DNA of 64,000 nt from contig NZ_CP021083.1 in assembly GCF_003444775.1 (NCBI RefSeq), forward strand, positions 1 through 64,000, in the 5' to 3' direction. This document shows positions 59,137 to 64,000 of the stretch, one piece after another; the stretch's first letter is position 1; the number at the start of each line of letters is the position of its first letter. Under the pieces are notes generated by a model that made no database searches, was not told the DNA's origin, and worked only from the letters and a program-made list of their open reading frames with translations. The position numbers and the translations under genes are program-made. This stretch comes from Deinococcus ficus (GTDB lineage: Bacteria > Deinococcota > Deinococci > Deinococcales > Deinococcaceae).

Positions 59137-60057
59137 TCACTGCCGCCGGAGCAGCAGCCACAGCGCCAGGACCGCCCCCACTGCCCCCAGCACCCGGGAG
59201 CGCATCGGGTCCGGCCGGCCGCGGCGCAGGGCCTCCACCGGCACGGGATGCTGCAGGTAGTAGCCCCGCGGCGGCGTGCCCCGCGTGCCGAACTCCCGGA
59301 CCAGTTCATCCAGGGCCGGCGCCGCGTGCGGCAGCGGGAGACCGTGCCCGGTCAGCAGCAGGTCCGGGCGCAGGCCCGCGAGCGCCGCGGCCGACCCCTG
59401 CGCCGCGGCCCAGTTGGACGTGTAGTACCGGGGCGGGCCGCGCAGTTCCTGCGGCTGCATGGTCACGGCCCGCAGCATGTCCTCCTGCCGGGTGGTGACC
59501 ACCGCGTCCCCGGCGATCACGGTGCGGTCGGCGTCCCGCCACAGCGACACATGCCCGTTGCTGTGGCCGGGCGTGTGCCGCCAGGTCCAGCCGGCCGCGT
59601 GCGGCACCTCGCCCGCGTCCGCGTCGCCGGGCAGGACCGACAGGGACTCCGTGAACCGGAACGGCCCGGGCGACAGCAGCGGCGAGAGCAGGCTCATGCT
59701 GCCCCCCACCGTCGGGTCCGGGAAGGGGTACGGCGCCTCCCCGGTCAGGTGCGGCACCTCCAGCGCATGGGCGTACACGCGCACGCCCGGCCAGGCCTCC
59801 AGCAGCGCCCGCAGCCCGCCGGTGTGGTCCAGGTGCCCGTGCGTCAGGACGACCGCTTCCGGCGGCCGGCCATACGTGCGCCGGGCGTGGCGCAGGATCA
59901 CCGCCGCGTCCGGCGGCATGCCGGCGTCCACCAGCACCCAGGGGCCGCCCGGGGCGCCCAGGAAGAACACGTTCACCACCGGCAGGCGCAGCTGCGCCAC
60001 GTCCGGCCGCACGAACTCCAGCTCACCGATCTTCAGGGCAGGGGAGGGCAGGGTCAT
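59137..60057 (-). CDS. MBL-fold metallo-hydrolase with C-terminal membrane anchor
   Basis: A 306-aa metallo-beta-lactamase fold enzyme with the metal motif LTHGHLDHTGG, further ligands in HTPGHSNGHV, the bridging Asp in VIAGDAV, and a final His in LLTGHGLPL. A hydrophobic C-terminal segment (residues ~287-303) looks like a tail anchor. Substrate unknown. It ends close to the sensor kinase gene and starts 1 nt after the nucleotidyltransferase gene, so those two are probably co-transcribed. Confidence 0.88.
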   Translation of the reverse strand: MTLPSPALKIGELEFVRPDVAQLRLPVVNVFFLGAPGGPWVLVDAGMPPDAAVILRHARRTYGRPPEAVVLTHGHLDHTGGLRALLEAWPGVRVYAHALEVPHLTGEAPYPFPDPTVGGSMSLLSPLLSPGPFRFTESLSVLPGDADAGEVPHAAGWTWRHTPGHSNGHVSLWRDADRTVIAGDAVVTTRQEDMLRAVTMQPQELRGPPRYYTSNWAAAQGSAAALAGLRPDLLLTGHGLPLPHAAPALDELVREFGTRGTPPRGYYLQHPVPVEALRRGRPDPMRSRVLGAVGAVLALWLLLRRQ

Positions 60058-60058
60058 C

Positions 60059-61126
60059 TCAGTCCCCCGCGATGGATAGCGTGCTGGCGTCCGGCATCAG
60101 GCACTGGTGGTAACTCGTGGCCGGCTGCCGCGACAGCTGCGCGCCCTGCCCGAGAATGCTGTCACTCAGCGTGCCCGACAGGCCGCTCACGCACGCGCCG
60201 GCCTCCAGGATGCTGTGCCGGACGATCGCGCCGATCACCTGCGCGCCCCGGCCCACGCTCACGCCCGGCCCGAGGCGGGCGTCCTCGATCACGGCGTCCG
60301 GGCCGATGTACGCCGGACCCACGATCACCGACCGGCACACCCGCGCGCCCGCCTCGATCACCACGTTCCCCTGCACCAGGCTGTGTTCCACCGTGCCGCG
60401 CTGCACCGATCCCTGCCGGGCGAGCATCCAGGCGTTCGCCTCCAGCAGGTCGGCGGGCCTTCCGGTGTCCTTCCACCACCCGGGCTGGCGGTACCCGCGG
60501 ACCACGGCGCCGTCCCGGATCAGCCAGGAGATCGCGTCCGTGAGTTCCAGTTCCCCGCGGGCGCTGACCGGCACCTGCCGCAGCGCCTCGAAGATCCGCG
60601 GCGTGAAGCAGTACAGCCCGGCCACGGCCAGGTTCGTCTCCGGCTGCTCGGGTTTCTCCACGATGGACCGCACCCGCCCTGAGGCGCCCTCGCCGTCCAG
60701 TTCGGCCACGCCGAAGGCCCGCGGGTCCTCCACCTCAATGAGCGCCAGGGCCGCGTGCGCGCCGCCGTCACGGAACGCCTGCAGCAGACCGGCGGGACTG
60801 TGCTCGAACAGGTTGTCGGCCAGCATCACGCACAGGTCGTCGCCGTCAGCCCACTCTTCCGCGCCGGCCACGGCGTGCCCGAGCCCCCCCATGTACGCCT
60901 GACGCAGGAACGTCACGTCCGGCCAGTCGGCCAGCGCCGCGCGCAGCGGCGCCTCGGTCGCGTCGGACGTCACGATGGCGATGTCCTCAATGCCCACGCT
61001 CCGCAGGTGCTGCAGGGCGTAGGCGATGATGGGCTGCCCGGCCACCGGCAGCACCGGCTTCGGACGGGAGAACGTCAGGGGACGCAGGCGGGAACCGAAA
61101 CCGGCGGCGGGAATCAGGGCTTTCAT
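60059..61126 (-). CDS. Glucose-1-phosphate thymidylyltransferase, long (RmlA-long) type
   Basis: A 355-aa sugar nucleotidyltransferase that activates glucose-1-phosphate for dTDP-sugar synthesis. The N-terminal GAAGFGSRLRPLTFSRPKPVLP signature, with LADNLFEHSPAGLL and EKPEQPE, forms the catalytic domain. From ~240 a left-handed beta-helix with GNVVIEAGARV and GPAYIGPDAV repeats follows, typical of the long type. ATG 61126 has AAAGGAG upstream. It fits with RmlD-like and glf genes in surface-polysaccharide synthesis. Confidence 0.9.
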   Translation of the reverse strand: MKALIPAAGFGSRLRPLTFSRPKPVLPVAGQPIIAYALQHLRSVGIEDIAIVTSDATEAPLRAALADWPDVTFLRQAYMGGLGHAVAGAEEWADGDDLCVMLADNLFEHSPAGLLQAFRDGGAHAALALIEVEDPRAFGVAELDGEGASGRVRSIVEKPEQPETNLAVAGLYCFTPRIFEALRQVPVSARGELELTDAISWLIRDGAVVRGYRQPGWWKDTGRPADLLEANAWMLARQGSVQRGTVEHSLVQGNVVIEAGARVCRSVIVGPAYIGPDAVIEDARLGPGVSVGRGAQVIGAIVRHSILEAGACVSGLSGTLSDSILGQGAQLSRQPATSYHQCLMPDASTLSIAGD

Positions 61127-61158
61127 GGGTCTCCTTTGCGCGGGGGTCGCGGGGCGGG

Positions 61159-61362
61159 TCACAGGTACTCGGCCAGTTCGTCGCGGTTGACGGTCAGGTA
61201 GACGGCGTCGTCCACCCGGTCCACCAGCTCCAGGGGAATGAAGTGCCGCCGGCCGTCCTCCAGGGGCGTGGTCACGAGGTACTCGTCCTCCACGCCCTCC
61301 ACCGAGCTGAGGATGAGGTCGTCGGCGCAGATGATGGGCAGTCCGGGCGTGATGTCGTCCAT
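61159..61362 (-). CDS. 67-aa PRC-barrel/DUF2171-like protein (copy 2)
   Basis: A 67-aa protein aligning along its full length with the 16914-17117 product, sharing ITPGLPII at the start, EYLVT, DGRRHFIPL and DRVDDAV. The middle segment (residues ~16-26) differs most. An AAAGGA site precedes ATG 61362. It is the first gene before the nucleotidyltransferase and MBL-hydrolase genes on this strand. Function unknown. Confidence 0.75.
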   Translation of the reverse strand: MDDITPGLPIICADDLILSSVEGVEDEYLVTTPLEDGRRHFIPLELVDRVDDAVYLTVNRDELAEYL

Positions 61363-61907
61363 GAAGGGTCCTTTGCAGTGGATGGGCCTGACAGTCTGGC
61401 GGGCGTTCTTGCCCGCAGGGCGGCAAGCAGGGAAGGGTGAACAGAATCAGTGTGGGTGCCGGAACCGGGCCCATCGTGAGGCCGGGGTAGGCCGGGCCGC
61501 GTGGATTCTGTGTGCTGTTCCCCGAATTGGCTCAGGACGCCTTGAGGCCCCACTCATAAGCGCGGCCCCAGCGGAGCCGTGCCCGGCTCTGCCCGGCACA
61601 AGGCCGGACCACGGGCCATGGATGCCATTTACCCCTCCCGGGGGTGGCGCCCGGTTCCTCTCTGCCCAGCGTCCCAACGTGAAGACGTCTTCACGAGATT
61701 CAACGGCCAGCCGCCGTTCGGCTCAGCCGGCGCTAAAAATGCCGATGGGCTCGAGATTTTATATTGGGTGGCGACGATGTCCGTCCCCTTCCCCGTGGTC
61801 ATGACCACCTGACGTGCACGGCCCGGGGGCTGCACCACCAGTTGCAGGTGTCTCGCACTGACCCGTCTCGGGCGGTCCATGCCCGCATTCCCACCAAGGA
61901 GTTCACC
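61363..61907. other. 545-nt intergenic region with a palindrome
   Basis: No supported gene. It contains the palindrome at 61678-61695, a TATATT stretch at 61760-61765 that may be part of a promoter for the glycosyltransferase, and the divergent control sequence of the 67-aa gene. Frames seen here lack start signals or family resemblance. Confidence 0.5.
61678..61695. promoter_or_regulatory. Palindrome CGTGAAGACGTCTTCACG (shared motif, copy 2)
   Basis: A perfect 9-9 palindrome sharing TGAAGACRTCTTCA with 49009-49022. It is 213 nt before the glycosyltransferase start. Confidence 0.5.
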
Positions 61908-63072
61908 ATGTCCGTTCCACCGACGTCCACCATGACCTCGTACCCGGACGCCCCGGCTCTGCTGGTCCTCTCGCACCTCCGCTGGGATTTCGTGTTCCAG
62001 CGCCCGCAGCACCTGATGACCCGCGCCGCGCGTGAACGGCCCGTGTACTACATCGAAGAGCCCCACTTCGGAGACTGGGAGGACCACCTGGACGTGCGCC
62101 GCGAGGCGTGCGGCGTGACCGTCTGCGCCCCCCACATTCAGCAGGGACACAGCCCCGCGCAGTCCCAGGCCCGCACCGCGCGGCTCCTGGCGGAGTTCGT
62201 GCAGGCGGAGCAGCTCGCCGAGTACGATCTGTGGGTGTACACGCCCATGGAACTTCCGGTCACGGCGGGCCTGCGGCCCCGCGTGACCGTGTACGACTGC
62301 ATGGATGAACTCGCCAACTTCCGGGGCGCGCCCCCGGAACTGCGCACGCGGGAAGCCCGGCTGTTCCGGCAGGCGGACGTCGTGTTCACCGGCGGGCACC
62401 GCCTGTACGAGGCCAAGTGCCGCCAGCACCGCAACGTGCATCCCTTCCCGTCCAGCGTGGACACCGCGCACTTCGCGCAGGCCCGCACCACCCGCCAGGA
62501 CCCCGAGGATCAGGCTGGCCTGCCCCGCCCGCGCCTGGGCTTCTACGGCGTGATCGACGAACGCTTCGACATCGACCTGATCGGCGAGGTCGCCCGCCGG
62601 CAGCCGGACTGGCAGTTCGTGCTGATCGGCCCGGTCGTGAAGATCAACCCGGCCGACCTGCCGCGCGCCGCGAACATCCACTACCTGGGACAGAAGTCGT
62701 ACGCCGAGCTCCCCCATTACCTGGGCGGCTGGGACGTGGCCCTGCTTCCCTTCGCGCTGAACGAGGCCACCGAGTTCATCAGCCCCACCAAGACCCCGGA
62801 GTACCTGGCGGGGGGCGTGCCCGTGGTGTCCACCGGTATCCGCGACGTGATCCGCCCGTACGGCGAACTGGACCTCGTGCGCATCGCCGACGGTGCCGAC
62901 GCCTTCGAAGCCGCGTGCGCCGCTGCCCTGCGCGAGGCCGGCACGCCCGCCGCGCAGGCCCGGCAGGCCCGCGCTGACGAGCACCTCAGCCAGCTGTCCT
63001 GGGACGCCACCTGGCAGGCCATGCAGGCACAGATGAACGCTGCCCGCCCGGTCGTGCTCGCCGAGAGTGCCG

Positions 63073-63080
<8 letters not shown>
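61908..63080 (+). CDS. Glycosyltransferase (TuaH-like, GT-B fold)
   Basis: A 390-aa glycosyltransferase of the GT4-like/TuaH group, making a cell-surface glycan. The N-terminal LSHLRWDFVFQRPQHLM is a hallmark of this family, and the C-terminal donor site shows GFYGVIDERFDIDL, IHYLGQKSYAELPHYL and ISPTKTPEYLAGGVPVVST. ATG 61908 has AAGGAG 6 nt upstream. It overlaps glf at its 3' end; the donor may be UDP-galactofuranose made by Glf, which is inference. Confidence 0.9.

Positions 63081-64000
<920 letters not shown>

Overview
This is a very GC-rich chromosomal window of bacterial origin, most likely from a Deinococcus species. The pointers are the protein families present, a class Ib ribonucleotide reductase operon, many GGDEF/EAL proteins, and at least seven genes whose start codon lies 6-7 nt after a TANNNT hexamer, the leaderless promoter layout described for Deinococcus. 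I see no insertion sequence, CRISPR array, rRNA operon or complete standard tRNA.

Layout. 1-8.1 kb: an N2O/NO block (RIC iron-sulfur repair protein, membrane cytochrome c, clade II-like NosZ, a NosB-like membrane protein, NosD, NosY, NosF, a FixH/YtkA-like lipoprotein and an unusual SurA-like/TlpA-like lipoprotein), without NosL or NosR in view. 8.1-10.1 kb: PhoX-family phosphatase and a small partner. 10.2-16.9 kb: a c-di-GMP block of three GGDEF or GGDEF-EAL proteins and a single-domain response regulator. 16.9-18.3 kb: a PRC-barrel-like 67-aa protein and a peptidoglycan-binding, LAS-type peptidase. 18.6-22.5 kb: peptide ABC transporter binding protein and two permeases (no ATPases) plus OsmC. 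22.5-27.5 kb: CPBP protease, PadR regulator with exonuclease III, a winged-helix regulator divergent from an alpha/beta hydrolase over a perfect 16-bp inverted repeat, and a secreted protein. 27.6-32.1 kb: nrdIEF operon with thioredoxin-like, thioesterase and small unknown genes. 32.6-36.0 kb: a secreted Tudor-like protein and a second TPR-GGDEF-EAL protein.

36.0-39.5 kb: a truncated EntA/DhbA-like remnant, then a zinc block (AztD-like chaperone, ZnuA/AztC-like binding protein, COG0523 GTPase) behind a Fur/Zur-like palindrome but without a permease or ATPase. 39.6-44.2 kb: molybdopterin oxidoreductase and TetR divergent over a 21-bp palindrome, DUF2867, SDR, acyltransferase 3, alpha/beta hydrolase. 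44.2-49.7 kb: a 50-nt tRNA-like minihelix, a KGG-repeat stress protein, a GH1-RmlD fusion, a sensor kinase and a small membrane protein. 49.7-54.5 kb: cyanophycin block (cphA, isoaspartyl peptidase, cyanophycinase); cphA carries an in-frame TAA inside its conserved N-terminal motif and has a structured leader. 54.5-64 kb: erythromycin-esterase-like protein behind a 21-codon leader ORF, small stress proteins, a sensor kinase, an MBL hydrolase, and cell-surface sugar genes (long-type RmlA, a glycosyltransferase, and glf running off the end).

The main themes are N2O respiration and NO damage repair, c-di-GMP signalling, zinc handling, dNTP synthesis, cyanophycin storage and surface polysaccharide synthesis. 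The observations most worth checking are the cphA nonsense codon with its leader, the tRNA-like minihelix, the shared palindrome TGAAGACRTCTTCA in two intergenic regions, the 21-codon leader ORF, and the minimal nos cluster.
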